Shown: positions 42,890-51,548, counted from the stretch's first letter. The stretch is DNA of 64,000 bases from Streptomyces reniochalinae (GCF_003323735.1 NZ_QOIM01000033.1:62001-126000), one strand, 5' to 3'. Translations and numbers: made by a program. The notes: generated by a model not told the origin, from the letters alone.

Positions 42890-43326
42890 CCGAGATCGCC
42901 GAGCGCTTCGACGACCATGGAGATCAGTCCACCGTGCGCAGCCCTGATCCGTTCGCGGGCCCCCGCGTCCAGCTCGCCCGCGGAGATCGCGACGACGGCG
43001 CGGTGGCGCCGGTCTCCGACGAGCGCGAGCTGCCGGCGGACATAGGCCTCGACCTTGCCCTCCGGCGTCTTCGCAGCCCGCATCGCCGACTCCACCTCCG
43101 CCGCCCACACGGGGAAGTCGACGGCGCACAGCTCTTCCACGACGGCGGCACGGGAGCGGAAGTACTCGTATACGGAGGAGCGCGCGAGGCCGGTGTGCTG
43201 GGCGAGGGCGGGAAAGGTCAGCGCTTCGGTCCCGCCCTCGGACAGCAGCGACCGGGCGGCGTCCAACAGGGCCGCACGCTGCATGTTCCGATGCTCGGCC
43301 ACGGAGGCCGCTCGAATCCTGGGCAC
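42745..43326 (-). CDS. TetR-family transcriptional regulator
   Basis: 193 aa. Helix-turn-helix LTFPALAQHTGLARSSVYEYFRSR (about residues 37-60) and a helical effector domain. GTG start at 43326, with GGAGG placed too close; MQRAALL (43284) is an alternative. The gene lies alone between the M23 gene, which it overlaps tail-to-tail by 145 bp, and the MITE-like insertion upstream, which probably sits in or near its promoter. Target unknown. From memory the position next to whiG and rpsB is conserved in Streptomyces. Confidence 0.82.
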   Translation of the reverse strand: MPRIRAASVAEHRNMQRAALLDAARSLLSEGGTEALTFPALAQHTGLARSSVYEYFRSRAAVVEELCAVDFPVWAAEVESAMRAAKTPEGKVEAYVRRQLALVGDRRHRAVVAISAGELDAGARERIRAAHGGLISMVVEALGDLGHEQPRLAAMLLQGVVDAGVRRIELGAAEEPEQIAEAAVSMALNGVRG

Positions 43327-43706
43327 GCCTCCAGTTTACGGACCCTCGCCCACGGTTCACATGAGTCCCGGCGAATCGATCCAGCCGGCCCTCCCCGACT
43401 GCTGGCCTCCCCTAGGTCGTGTCTTCAAAGTCCCGCCTGCCTGGCGGCGCCTGGCACGCACGCTCGCGGCGTTGTCGTCGGTCGCCGCTTCCCCCAGGGC
43501 TCGGCTTCGCTCGCCCCGGGAGGTGCCCCCACGCAGGGACTCCCTCCTCCGCCTTGCGAGCGCACGCACCAGACACCGCCAGGCCCGCCCTCCGGGCGGA
43601 CGCCGCTACTTTGAAGACACTCCCTAGCCCGGCGGGTCCGCGGTCTGGCGCGGCCACGGTCCGTCGAGGCCGCGGTCCGGCGGTGGACGGTGGCCGGCCG
43701 TCTCCG
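43327..43706. other. Spacer whiG / TetR gene
   Basis: 380 bp. Apart from the MITE-like element, the left ~85 bp should be the TetR promoter region and the right ~80 bp the 3' flank of whiG, which has repeated CCGCGGTC-type motifs but no clear terminator. Confidence 0.5.
43416..43623. mobile_element. MITE-like element with CTAG target duplication
   Basis: A 208-bp non-coding element flanked by a direct CTAG (43412-43415 and 43624-43627). Termini are inverted: GTCGTGTCTTCAAAGT at the left and ACTTTGAAGACACTCC at the right, sharing a perfect 13-bp core. Inside these, 43439-43467 and 43556-43584 form a second inverted pair with 23 of 29 matches, all differences being transitions. The centre contains CTCGGCTTCGCTCGCCCC. 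It encodes no transposase, so it must be mobilised in trans. It inserted between whiG and the TetR gene. Confidence 0.8.
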
Positions 43707-44561
43707 TCAGCGCCCGGCGTCGGCGAGCTTGGCGCGCAGTTGCAGAACCGATTTGGTGTGGATCTGGCTGACCCTGCTCTCGGTGACTCCGAGCACCTGG
43801 CCGATCTCGGCCAGGGTGAGCCCCTCGTAGTAGTAGAGAGTGACCACGGTCTTCTCGCGATCCGGCAGGGTGTTGATGGCCCGGGCGAGCAAGCGGCGCA
43901 GTTCGCGGTCCTCCGCGACCTCCACGGGGTTGTCAGCGGCGGTGTCCTCGAGCGTGTCCACGAGACTCAGCCGGTCGCCCCCGTCACCGCCGACGTGCAG
44001 AAGCTCTTCGAGGGCGACGACGTTGGCGAGCGACAACTGGCTGAAGACGCCGTGCAGTTCCTCGGTCTCGATGCCCATCTCGCCGGCCACCTCGGCTTCC
44101 GAGGGACTGCGTCGAAGTCTGGCTTCGAGAGTGGCGTACGCGCGCTCCACCGCACGGGCTTTCTGGCGCACCGAGCGTGGGATCCAGTCGAGCGCCCGCA
44201 GCTCGTCGATCATCGCTCCGCGGATGCGGGTGATGGCGTACGTCTCGAACTTGATGGAACGGGAGGGGTCGAACTTCTCGATGGCGTCGATGAGTCCGAA
44301 GACCCCGGAGGAGACGAAGTCGGCCTGCTCCACGTTGGCGGGCAGCCCCACGCTGACTCGGCCCGCGACGTATTTGACCAGCGGCGAATAGTGCAGGATC
44401 AGCTGTTCACGCAGCCTGCTGTCGGCCGTCGCCTTGTAGGACCGCCAGAGTTCATCCAGCGAGCTGGGCGCAGTCCTGGGCGCGTTGTCGTCGACCACGG
44501 CGCGTGTGACGGCGGAAGCCGCTGCGGCTGTGCGGTCGGGCCCGGAGATGTGCTGAGGCAT
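43707..44561 (-). CDS. whiG: RNA polymerase sigma factor WhiG
   Basis: 284 aa. FliA/SigD-type sigma factor that starts spore-chain formation in aerial hyphae. Region 2 is [40 protein letters not shown]...[32 protein letters not shown]; region 4 is [44 protein letters not shown] 44561 has AAGG at 6 nt and starts MPQHISGPD, giving normal length. Transcribed alone; 299 bp separate it from dprA. In Streptomyces WhiG is held inactive by RsiG with c-di-GMP; the anti-sigma gene is not in the window. Confidence 0.95.
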   Translation of the reverse strand: MPQHISGPDRTAAAASAVTRAVVDDNAPRTAPSSLDELWRSYKATADSRLREQLILHYSPLVKYVAGRVSVGLPANVEQADFVSSGVFGLIDAIEKFDPSRSIKFETYAITRIRGAMIDELRALDWIPRSVRQKARAVERAYATLEARLRRSPSEAEVAGEMGIETEELHGVFSQLSLANVVALEELLHVGGDGGDRLSLVDTLEDTAADNPVEVAEDRELRRLLARAINTLPDREKTVVTLYYYEGLTLAEIGQVLGVTESRVSQIHTKSVLQLRAKLADAGR

Positions 44562-44860
44562 ACGTCGCCTTGAGCCGTTCTGCTGGGTAGTGGGGGTCTG
44601 TTGAAGCGCGGACACATGCGTCTCGCGGAGAGACGGAGTGAGCGTAACGTGACCGCGGCGTCGCAACGTGCGACGTATCGTTCTTCCTCCTCCGTGCTGG
44701 CGTGCTCGTTGCCGCGACGTCTCGACGGGACCGTACGGCGGGTGCGGTGCGGGTGACCGGGCACGGGCCAGGGTGCGCAGCCTCGCGTGGCCCGTGCCGC
44801 CCCGGCGAGGGCGCACGGCTCAGCTTTTCACCCGATAGCCCCAGGTCAAGGACCGCCTCA
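44562..44860. promoter_or_regulatory. whiG upstream region
   Basis: 299-bp spacer downstream of dprA and upstream of whiG. It should contain the whiG promoter. No clear consensus, repeat array or small gene was seen. Confidence 0.45.
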
Positions 44861-46498
44861 TCACTCGAAGGTGTGCCCCTTGCGGTGGCGGGCCAACTTC
44901 CATTGGTCACCGTCTCGTTCGACGAATCCGAGAGCCCGCAGCTCATGAAGCCGGGCGAGAACGACTTGGGCGGGCACACCGGCGGAGCGGGCGATCCGGG
45001 CGGGGTCGCTCACGCCTCGCCCCGGAACCGCTTCCAGTACGCGTGACGCGCTGCGGCTGAGCGTGTCCCGCGGTACGGCCTCCCCTCGGCGCTGTGGGGC
45101 GAGCTCCCCCATCGCGCCGACGAGCTCGATCACTTCGGCGGCGTCGGTGACCACCGTGGCCTCGCCGCGCAGAAGTTCGTGCACGCCCTGCGAGAGACCG
45201 GAGGTGACCGGGCCCGGCATACCCATCACGTGACGCCCCAGCCTGAGCGCGCGGCGCGCCGTGACCAGCGCGCCACTGCGCACCGCGGCCTCGACCACGA
45301 CCGTGCCCCGGGTGAGGGCCGCGATCACACGGTTGCGGAGGACGAACCTGCTGCGGGTCGGATGAGCACCCGGCGGCAGTTCGGCGACGAGCAGACCGCG
45401 CTCCCCCAGCGCCCGGATCAACTCCTGGTTCCCCGGCGGGTAGGCGACATCCACCCCGCAGGCCAGGACGCCGACCGTCGGCCCGCGAAGGGCGAGGGCG
45501 CCCCGGTGCGCGGCCGCGTCGATGCCGTAGGCGGCCCCGGAGACGACAGTCCAGCCCCGCTCGGCCAGGCCGGCCGCGAGTACGGCGGCGCAGTGCGCCC
45601 CGTATTCGGTACAGGCGCGGGCGCCGACCACCGCGACCGAACGAAGCGCCCATACACGCAGTGACGGAACGCCGTTGACCCACAGTCCGAGGGGGCGCGC
45701 AAGGCCCAGGTCGTCCAGCTGGCTCGGCCACTCCGGGTCGCCGGGGCAGACGAACCGGCCACCAGCCCGTTCGGCGGCGCCGAGGTCGGCGTCGGGTCGT
45801 GCGTCGGCGGCCCGCAGCCGCAACCCCGCCCAGCGCTGTTCGCCGGCCCCGTCAAGCGGCGCCCCTGAACCGCGCACCGCTTCGACGACCGCGCAGGCGC
45901 CATGGGCCGCGACCCACCGCCCCACCTGTTCGTCTCCCGGCTCGGCGATGCGGGTCAGAGCCGCTCGGGCGAGCCGTTCCGACCATGCGGAGGACCCCTT
46001 GCCGGTCCTCTCCGGCGGCACCGCGCCCCGTGACGGCGAGTTCACCGGCCTTCCTTCTTCTGAATCCGGGCCCGGGGCGGGGCCCGGGCCCGGGTTCGGG
46101 TTCGCGCAGGGACTGGATCCTGTGGTGCCGCTGGTGTGTGCCGCGCCCCCCGGGCCCGCGTCGAGCCCCGATCGTGCATGGCTGGGGGTCGCGGGACCCG
46201 CGTCGAGACCTGTTCGCACATGGCTGGAGCTCACAGAGTCTGCGCCGTGGGCGCCGGCCGTGGAGCGTGGTGTGGTCTGCGAGGGGGCGCGCGACGCCGG
46301 ATCGCTCGGATCGAGCAGGCGGTCCCCAGGGCTGGGCCCGGTGTCGATGCGGGATGGGTCCGCCGTCGAAGGGGTGCTCCCCGGCCCGGCACCGTGGGGG
46401 GTCTGCGCCCATGCGTGACAGGTGTGGGCGTCGGCCTCCGGAGCGGAGCCCGGCCCCGGCCTGGGCCGTTTCGTCGGTCGTGTGCCGCCGCCGGTCAT
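44861..46498 (-). CDS. dprA: DNA-processing protein DprA with long N-terminal extension
   Basis: 545 aa. The Rossmann core that loads RecA on single-stranded DNA is complete: VAVVGARACTEYGAHCAAVLAAGLAERGWTVVSGAAYGIDAAAHRGAL, GVDVAYPPGN, and the C-terminal winged-helix-like DprA domain. About 170 low-complexity residues (Pro, Gly, Thr, Ser, with repeated GLDAGP) precede the homologous part (near SERLARAALTRIAEPGD). The ATG overlaps the comM stop as ATGA, which supports use of this distant start; internal starts would give the usual ~375 residues. Third in the yraN-comM-dprA string. Confidence 0.88.
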   Translation of the reverse strand: MTGGGTRPTKRPRPGPGSAPEADAHTCHAWAQTPHGAGPGSTPSTADPSRIDTGPSPGDRLLDPSDPASRAPSQTTPRSTAGAHGADSVSSSHVRTGLDAGPATPSHARSGLDAGPGGAAHTSGTTGSSPCANPNPGPGPAPGPDSEEGRPVNSPSRGAVPPERTGKGSSAWSERLARAALTRIAEPGDEQVGRWVAAHGACAVVEAVRGSGAPLDGAGEQRWAGLRLRAADARPDADLGAAERAGGRFVCPGDPEWPSQLDDLGLARPLGLWVNGVPSLRVWALRSVAVVGARACTEYGAHCAAVLAAGLAERGWTVVSGAAYGIDAAAHRGALALRGPTVGVLACGVDVAYPPGNQELIRALGERGLLVAELPPGAHPTRSRFVLRNRVIAALTRGTVVVEAAVRSGALVTARRALRLGRHVMGMPGPVTSGLSQGVHELLRGEATVVTDAAEVIELVGAMGELAPQRRGEAVPRDTLSRSASRVLEAVPGRGVSDPARIARSAGVPAQVVLARLHELRALGFVERDGDQWKLARHRKGHTFE

Positions 46499-48108
46499 GC
46501 GAACACCTCCGGGGCGAGGGCTCCTCGGTGTACACCGGTCCGCAGTCCGAGTGCGTAGTTGACGTCGTCACGCGTCGGCCTCTCGTGGCCGGCCAGGTCG
46601 GCGACCGTCCACGCGACCCGCAACACCCTGTCGAGGCCGCGAGCGGTGAGTACGCCGCGCTCCAACTCGTCCTCCGCCTCGCTGAGCGCCCCCGGCCGCG
46701 CGGGGTGGCGGGTGCGCAACTCGTGGCCTGGCACGTCGCTGTTGGTCTTCCACGGTGTTCCGGCGTACCTCGCAGCGGCGCGATCCCGCGCTTCCAGCAC
46801 GCGGGTGGCCACCACGGCGGTGGGTTCACCGCCTCCGACGGCCGCCATCAGCTCGGACCGGGCGAGGGGTTCGACGAGGACCCGTAGATCGACCCGGTCC
46901 AGCAGCGGCCCCGAGAGCCTGGCACGGTACTGGCGCACCGAAGCAGGCCTGCACTCACATGCGGCATTGGCGCTGCCGTGGCGTCCGCACGGGCACGGAT
47001 TCGCGGCCAGGGCGAGCAGGAAACGGGCCGGCATGCGCATCATGCCCGCGGCCCGAGCCACCAGGACGTGCCCGGACTCCAGCGGCTGGCGCATCGCGTC
47101 CAGGACCCGGGCGCTGCACTCCGCGGCCTCGTCCAGAAAGAGAACGCCATGGTGGGCGAGCGAAACCGCGCCGGGGCGGGGCACGCCGGAGCCTCCGCCG
47201 ACCAGTGCCGCCATGGTCGCCGAGTGGTGCGGCGCGCAGTAGGGAGGCCGGGCGACCAGCGGTTGGCCTGGTGGCAGCGCTCCCGCGATGGAGTGCACGG
47301 CCGTCACCTCCAGCGCTTCCTTGCGGCTGAGCGGTGGCAGCAACCCCGGCAGGCGCTCGGCCAGCATGGTCTTCCCCGCGCCCGGCGGTCCCTTGAAGAA
47401 GATGTGGTGGCGTCCGGCCGCGGCGATCTCCAGCGCGCGCCGCGCGTGCCGTTGTCCGGTGACTTCGGCCAGGTCGAGAGGGCGCTCCTCGGCCAGCAGG
47501 CCGGTCAGTCCCGGTGCTGCGGCGGGGAGACCGGCGAGACCGGCGTGGACGGACCCGGGCAGGCCCGCGTCCGGCCGCTCCTCCTCGGGTACCGGCTCGT
47601 CGTTGAGCACCGCGATGAGCTGGCCCAGGCTGCGCACCCCCACTACGGAGACGTCCGGGACCAGCGAGGCCTCGGCCGCCGTCTGTTCGGGAACGACGAC
47701 CTGCCGGTACCCCGCGTCGGCGGCCGCCAGAACGGCGGGCAGGACGCCCCGGACCGGCAGGACGCGGCCGTCGAGGCCCAGTTCGCCGATCATCACCACC
47801 TCGGCGATCTCGCGGGGGTCGATGCGTTCTGCCGCCGCCAGGACGGCGCACGCGACCGCGATGTCGAACCCGCTGCCGCCTTTGGGAACCGAGGCGGGGC
47901 TGAGGCCCACGGTGAGCTTCTTCTGCGGCCAGGGCACTCCGGTGTTGACTACGGCTGCGCGCACCCGGTCCCGACTCTCGGTGAGGCTCTTGTCCGGCAG
48001 TCCCACGAGGGTGAAGGCGGCGACTCCGGGCTCGAGGTCGGCCTGGACCTCGACCAGCACTCCCTCGACGCCTACCAGCGCCACCCCGCACGTACGGGCG
48101 AATCCCAT
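46495..48108 (-). CDS. ComM/YifB-family Mg-chelatase-like AAA+ ATPase
   Basis: 537 aa. N-terminal Lon-protease-like fold (GVEGVLVEVQADLEPGVAAFTLVGLPDKSL), AAA+ core with Walker A GPPGAGKTMLAERLPGLLPP, Walker B GVLFLDEAAE, a zinc-binding CPCGRHGSANAACECRP, and the C-terminal region. In other bacteria ComM is a hexameric helicase that drives branch migration during natural transformation; in Streptomyces the role is unproven. ATG overlaps the yraN stop by one base and its stop overlaps dprA by four, so the three are coupled. Confidence 0.9.
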   Translation of the reverse strand: MGFARTCGVALVGVEGVLVEVQADLEPGVAAFTLVGLPDKSLTESRDRVRAAVVNTGVPWPQKKLTVGLSPASVPKGGSGFDIAVACAVLAAAERIDPREIAEVVMIGELGLDGRVLPVRGVLPAVLAAADAGYRQVVVPEQTAAEASLVPDVSVVGVRSLGQLIAVLNDEPVPEEERPDAGLPGSVHAGLAGLPAAAPGLTGLLAEERPLDLAEVTGQRHARRALEIAAAGRHHIFFKGPPGAGKTMLAERLPGLLPPLSRKEALEVTAVHSIAGALPPGQPLVARPPYCAPHHSATMAALVGGGSGVPRPGAVSLAHHGVLFLDEAAECSARVLDAMRQPLESGHVLVARAAGMMRMPARFLLALAANPCPCGRHGSANAACECRPASVRQYRARLSGPLLDRVDLRVLVEPLARSELMAAVGGGEPTAVVATRVLEARDRAAARYAGTPWKTNSDVPGHELRTRHPARPGALSEAEDELERGVLTARGLDRVLRVAWTVADLAGHERPTRDDVNYALGLRTGVHRGALAPEVFA

Positions 48109-48581
48109 CAGCCCACCCCCCGGACGTGCTGGAGCACGGGCGCTCCACGGTCGGGAAGGACGATGCCGACGAGGTCGATACGGACGCCGCCCACGGGCGG
48201 TTGCCCATAACGGGCGATCCAGCACTCGGTGAGCCAGCGCGCCGCCAGGCGGCGCAGACGAGCCGTCTTCGCCGGTGGCAGGCCCTCCATGGGGTGCTGG
48301 AAAGGAGCGGCCCTGCGGGTCTTGACCTCGCAGATCACCACGGCGTCGGCGTCGCGCGCGATCAGGTCGATCTCCCCCTCGGCGCAGCGCCAGTTGCGCT
48401 CCAGGACGGTCATTCCCGCTTCGCGCAGCCGTCGCGCCGCGAGGTCCTCTCCGTACCGTCCCAAGGCGCTCCTGGCCCGGGCTGGGCCGGGAGCGCCTGC
48501 CGCCCGGCCGGTCCGCGCACCGCGCGACCCCGTGCCCGGCTGCCCGCGGCCGCCCCGCGCCCCGACACCCGGCGACCCCAC
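48108..48581 (-). CDS. YraN/UPF0102 nuclease-like protein
   Basis: 157 aa from GTG 48581. The homologous part begins at [17 protein letters not shown] and carries the restriction-endonuclease-like core: GEIDLIARD, then VICEVKTRR (E-x-K). Possible Holliday-junction or structure-specific nuclease, function not established. No good start codon exists just before the homology; GTG 48581 adds a Gly/Arg-rich leader. The frame stays open, repetitive and Gly/Arg/Ala-rich, as far as 49118, so the true start is uncertain. Coupled to comM. Confidence 0.75.
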   Translation of the reverse strand: MGSPGVGARGGRGQPGTGSRGARTGRAAGAPGPARARSALGRYGEDLAARRLREAGMTVLERNWRCAEGEIDLIARDADAVVICEVKTRRAAPFQHPMEGLPPAKTARLRRLAARWLTECWIARYGQPPVGGVRIDLVGIVLPDRGAPVLQHVRGVG

Positions 48582-49297
48582 GCCCGCCGCCCCGGTGCTC
48601 CGCCTGGCGGCGCGGGGACCGCTGGGCTCCCATTCAGCGGTGCCCTGTGCACCGGTGGAGCGCCCGCTGACGTCGCGGCCCTGCACGTCCCCATCGCCGA
48701 ACCTCCGACCGGCGAGCTCCCGGTCAGCGGGCTCCCGACCGCCGGCGCCCCGCCCGACGGAACCCGAGCCGCGCGACCTGTCAGCGCTCCGCCCGTCGGC
48801 ATTCCGCTCGCCCCGCCCGGCGCGACAGCGCCCGTCGGCACCCGGGCCGCTGCGCCCGCCCGTCTCCCGGCCGTCGCACTGCCCGCCGGGGCAGCGCCTA
48901 CCCGCCCCCTGGCCACCTCGCCCATCAAGGATTCGGTCGTCAAGGAGCGGCCCCTCAGAGGTTCGCCCGACCGCTCCCCGGTCGCTCTGATCGGCGGAGC
49001 CGGGACGGTCGGTGGTCCGCCGTTCGGCCGAGCCGGGACCGTCCATCTTCCGCGCGTTCGGGCCACCGGGCCGAACGCGCCACGCTTCGCTGGTGTTCAC
49101 ATGAACCACCTCCGGCACCGACTGTGGCGGTACCGGAGGCAGCGTGTGGATCTTGATCTGTTTCTGTGGAGCGCCGGGTGGTTGTGGACAACTCCGTCAC
49201 TCACAAGGATCACCATGATCACGGGGATCACCAGGGCCACCAAAACCACAGGGATCACCAGGACCACAAGGATCACATCGAGGGTGATTCGCCAGGA
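48582..49297. other. Long spacer upstream of yraN
   Basis: 716 bp between DUF2469 and yraN. From about 48640 to 48960 the sequence has short degenerate repeats (CTCCCGGTC, CCCGTCGGC and related). Two leftward frames are open; one would extend YraN. No homology was recognised. The right end holds a 9-bp repeat array. I cannot decide whether the left part is coding. Confidence 0.45.
49199..49279. repeat. 9-bp GATCACCAN tandem repeat, nine units
   Basis: Units GATCACCAT, GATCACGGG, GATCACCAG, GGCCACCAA, AACCACAGG, GATCACCAG, GACCACAAG, GATCACATC follow an exact 9-bp period. The tract is AT-rich for the region. On the plus strand it would encode His/Asp-rich peptide, on the minus strand a Val/Ile/Leu-rich one; neither frame has a supported gene. 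It lies 19 bp after the DUF2469 stop. Confidence 0.78.
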
Positions 49298-49621
49298 TTA
49301 GCCCTTGAAGTCCGAATCCTCCGGCAGGTCGAGCTCGCTCTTGTTCAGCTCCTCGATGTTGACGTCCTTGAACGTGAGCACCCGTACCTGTTTGACGAAC
49401 CGGGCCGGCCGGTACATGTCCCACACCCAGGCGTCCGCCATCGAGACCTCGAAGAAGACCTCGCCCTGCACCGAGTGGACCTGCATCTCGTAGTCGTTGG
49501 TGAGGTAGAAGCGCCGGTCGGTCTCGATCACGTATTTGAACAGACCGACGACGTCCCTGTACTCCCTGTAGAGCTTCAGCTCCATCTCGGTCTCGTACTT
49601 CTCGAGGTCCTCGGCGCTCAT
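49298..49621 (-). CDS. DUF2469 family protein
   Basis: 107 aa. Conserved actinobacterial protein beginning MSAEDLEKYETEMELKLYREYRDVVGLFKYVIETDRRFYL, containing FEVSMADAWVWDMYRPARFV and an acidic C-terminus. Function unknown. The ATG at 49621 follows AAGGGGA at 8 nt. It lies 39 bp after sipZ; in S. lividans I recall sipZ being transcribed with three unrelated downstream genes, which would be this one, yraN and comM. Confidence 0.85.
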   Translation of the reverse strand: MSAEDLEKYETEMELKLYREYRDVVGLFKYVIETDRRFYLTNDYEMQVHSVQGEVFFEVSMADAWVWDMYRPARFVKQVRVLTFKDVNIEELNKSELDLPEDSDFKG

Positions 49622-49660
49622 GGCATGTTCCCCTTCAGCCGTGCGTCCCCCTATTGTGCG

Positions 49661-50398
49661 TCACCCCGAGCGGCGGCGGGCCGACATCGCGCGGCGTCGC
49701 GCGATCGGCCCCCAGGCGGCTCCGCCCAGCACCAGGACCGCGCCCACCACGACGGCGAGCAGTGCCGTCGGCAGGGGGCCGCTGCTGGAGGTGCCGCCGG
49801 GCATGTCGGCGAATCCGCTCGCCTCGGGCAGCATGCCGAGCCCGCCGACGGGCCAGGCTATGGCGTCCACGCGCGCCTTGACGGCGGAGCGGGGCACCGC
49901 ACCGTGCTCGCCGTCCTCCAGGTGTACGCGCGAGTCGAGGGAGGCCGATCGGTTGTCGCCGAGCAGGAAAAGCTTCCCTTCGGGCACCTTCGTGGAATCG
50001 AAGGGCCGCTGCGAGTCGCGGCCCTGACTGTGCAGATAAGGCTCGTCGACGCTCTCGCCGTTGACGGTGAGCCGTCCTTGCCGGTCGCAGCAGGCCACCT
50101 TGTCGCCTCCGACGCCCACGACCCGCTTGACCATGGGAACGGAACCCCAGACGGAGTCCTGGAAGACGACCACGTCGCCCCGGTGCAGCTCGTCTCCGTC
50201 CACACGCTCGGCCAGCACCCGGGCTCCGGCCTTCACGGTGGGGTCCATGGAGTCGGTCGGCACCGTGTACGGCTGGTACAGCAGCGCGCCCCAGACGAAA
50301 CCTCCGAGGAAGAGCACGCAGCCGAGGGCCACGGCCACTCCGGACAGTCGGTTGCCCAGTCGGCCGCGGCCCTCATCGGTACGGCTTGCGTTGCTCAC
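49661..50398 (-). CDS. sipZ: Type I signal peptidase SipZ
   Basis: 245 aa. Removes signal peptides of secreted proteins at the outer membrane face. N-terminal anchor (GVAVALGCVLFLGGFVWGALL), catalytic Ser in VPTDSMDPT, catalytic Lys in MVKRVVGVGGD, and the GDNRSASLDSR box. A second C-terminal anchor (LPTALLAVVVGAVLVLGG) is unusual for Gram-positives but known for Streptomyces Sip proteins. GTG start with GGGAG at 7 nt. The 70-bp gap from sipY leaves room for a promoter. Named by position as last of the four sip genes. Confidence 0.87.
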   Translation of the reverse strand: MSNASRTDEGRGRLGNRLSGVAVALGCVLFLGGFVWGALLYQPYTVPTDSMDPTVKAGARVLAERVDGDELHRGDVVVFQDSVWGSVPMVKRVVGVGGDKVACCDRQGRLTVNGESVDEPYLHSQGRDSQRPFDSTKVPEGKLFLLGDNRSASLDSRVHLEDGEHGAVPRSAVKARVDAIAWPVGGLGMLPEASGFADMPGGTSSSGPLPTALLAVVVGAVLVLGGAAWGPIARRRAMSARRRSG

Positions 50399-50468
50399 GT
50401 GCGTTCTCCCGGGTTCTCCGCGGCAGCCTCGAATCTGCGCGGCACCCTACCCAGGAGTACGGGATACG

Positions 50469-51548
50469 TCAGCCCTCGCCCTTCGTCGCTCCGGTGGCCG
50501 GCGTGGGCTCAGTGGGCCCCGCGGCCCCGGTGTGCCTGGCGGCTCCGGCCGGCTTGGCCGTCAGAACGAGCCGCCGCCTGCGGCGCCAGAGCACCAGCGG
50601 GACAGCTCCGGCGAGCCCGACGGCACCGGGTGCGGCGTTCAGCGCGCGTGCCTGGACGCCCTGCTGGTCGAAGGTCGCGGGGACGGGCAGCGTGCCCCAC
50701 CGGTCGATCGGCCAGGCCTTCACGATGGCCCGTCCGACGACCTGCCCCTCGGGAACGAAGCCGCCACCTGCCTGGTTCTGGTGGTAGCGGGAGTCGAGGG
50801 AGTCCTGACGGTGGTCGCCCATCACCCACAGCTTGCCCTCGGGCACCTTGAGGGGGCCGAACGGCTTGTCGTCGCACGGGCTGTTGCCGGGGTAGATGTA
50901 CGAGGACTCGTTCAGGGCCTCTCCGTTGACGTGGACCTTTCCGCCCTTCTTGCATTCGACCGTGTCGCCGCCTACCGCGATGACCCGCTTGATGAGGTCC
51001 TTCTCGTTGGCGGAGGGCATCAGGCCGATGAAGCTGAGCGCGCTCTGGACGAAGTTCTCCTCCACCTGGGCCTCGGGCAGCCAGCCGCCCGGGTCGTGGA
51101 AGACGACGACTTCGCCGCGCTCGGGTGTCGCCCCGAACCACGGAGTGAGCTTGTCGACGAGGACGCGGTCACCGATCCGGAGGGTGTCCTGCATGGAAGC
51201 CGAGGGGATGGAGAAGGCCTGGACCAGGAAGGTCTTGATGATCAGGGCGAGGACCAGCGCGATGCCGATGAGCATCGGGAGTTCTTTCCAGAAGGAGCGC
51301 TGCTGCTTGGCGTCCTTACGGCCCTTGCGGCCGTCCTCTCGGCCGCCGCCTGCTCCGCCCCACTCGGCGTTCTGGTGCGGCCCGCCGTTGTCGTCCATGT
51401 GGTCGGCCCGGTCCGTGTACTCGTCTCGCTTGCTGTGAGCTGCTCGCTCCGCTTCCGGCAGCCGGTGGCCGGGGGGCGGGAAAGAGCCGCGCGGCCCGTC
51501 TCCGCCCGCTCCGGAGCCCGCTGCTGTCCCGTCGGTCTCGGCGGTCAC
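50469..51548 (-). CDS. sipY: Type I signal peptidase SipY
   Basis: 359 aa from GTG 51548, four bases past the sipX stop. Disordered acidic head, then anchor ELPMLIGIALVLALIIKTFLVQAF, catalytic Ser in IPSASMQDTL, Lys in LIKRVIAVGGD, and GDHRQDSLDSR. A C-terminal hydrophobic segment followed by RRRRR predicts a second anchor. The longer frame from 51674 would overlap sipX by 120 bp and is less likely. Tail is Pro/Thr/Gly-rich. Confidence 0.85.
   Translation of the reverse strand: MTAETDGTAAGSGAGGDGPRGSFPPPGHRLPEAERAAHSKRDEYTDRADHMDDNGGPHQNAEWGGAGGGREDGRKGRKDAKQQRSFWKELPMLIGIALVLALIIKTFLVQAFSIPSASMQDTLRIGDRVLVDKLTPWFGATPERGEVVVFHDPGGWLPEAQVEENFVQSALSFIGLMPSANEKDLIKRVIAVGGDTVECKKGGKVHVNGEALNESSYIYPGNSPCDDKPFGPLKVPEGKLWVMGDHRQDSLDSRYHQNQAGGGFVPEGQVVGRAIVKAWPIDRWGTLPVPATFDQQGVQARALNAAPGAVGLAGAVPLVLWRRRRRLVLTAKPAGAARHTGAAGPTEPTPATGATKGEG

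Noticed and set aside
43419..44573. Plus-strand coding sequence spanning the MITE-like element and whiG
   Set aside because: It is antisense to whiG, with no recognisable domain; its start lies in the terminal inverted repeat.
49166..50851. A 561-residue plus-strand frame starting with a His/Asp-rich repeat (HKDHHDHGDHQ)
   Set aside because: The metal-binding look comes from the 9-bp repeat; the rest is antisense to DUF2469, sipZ and sipY without homology.
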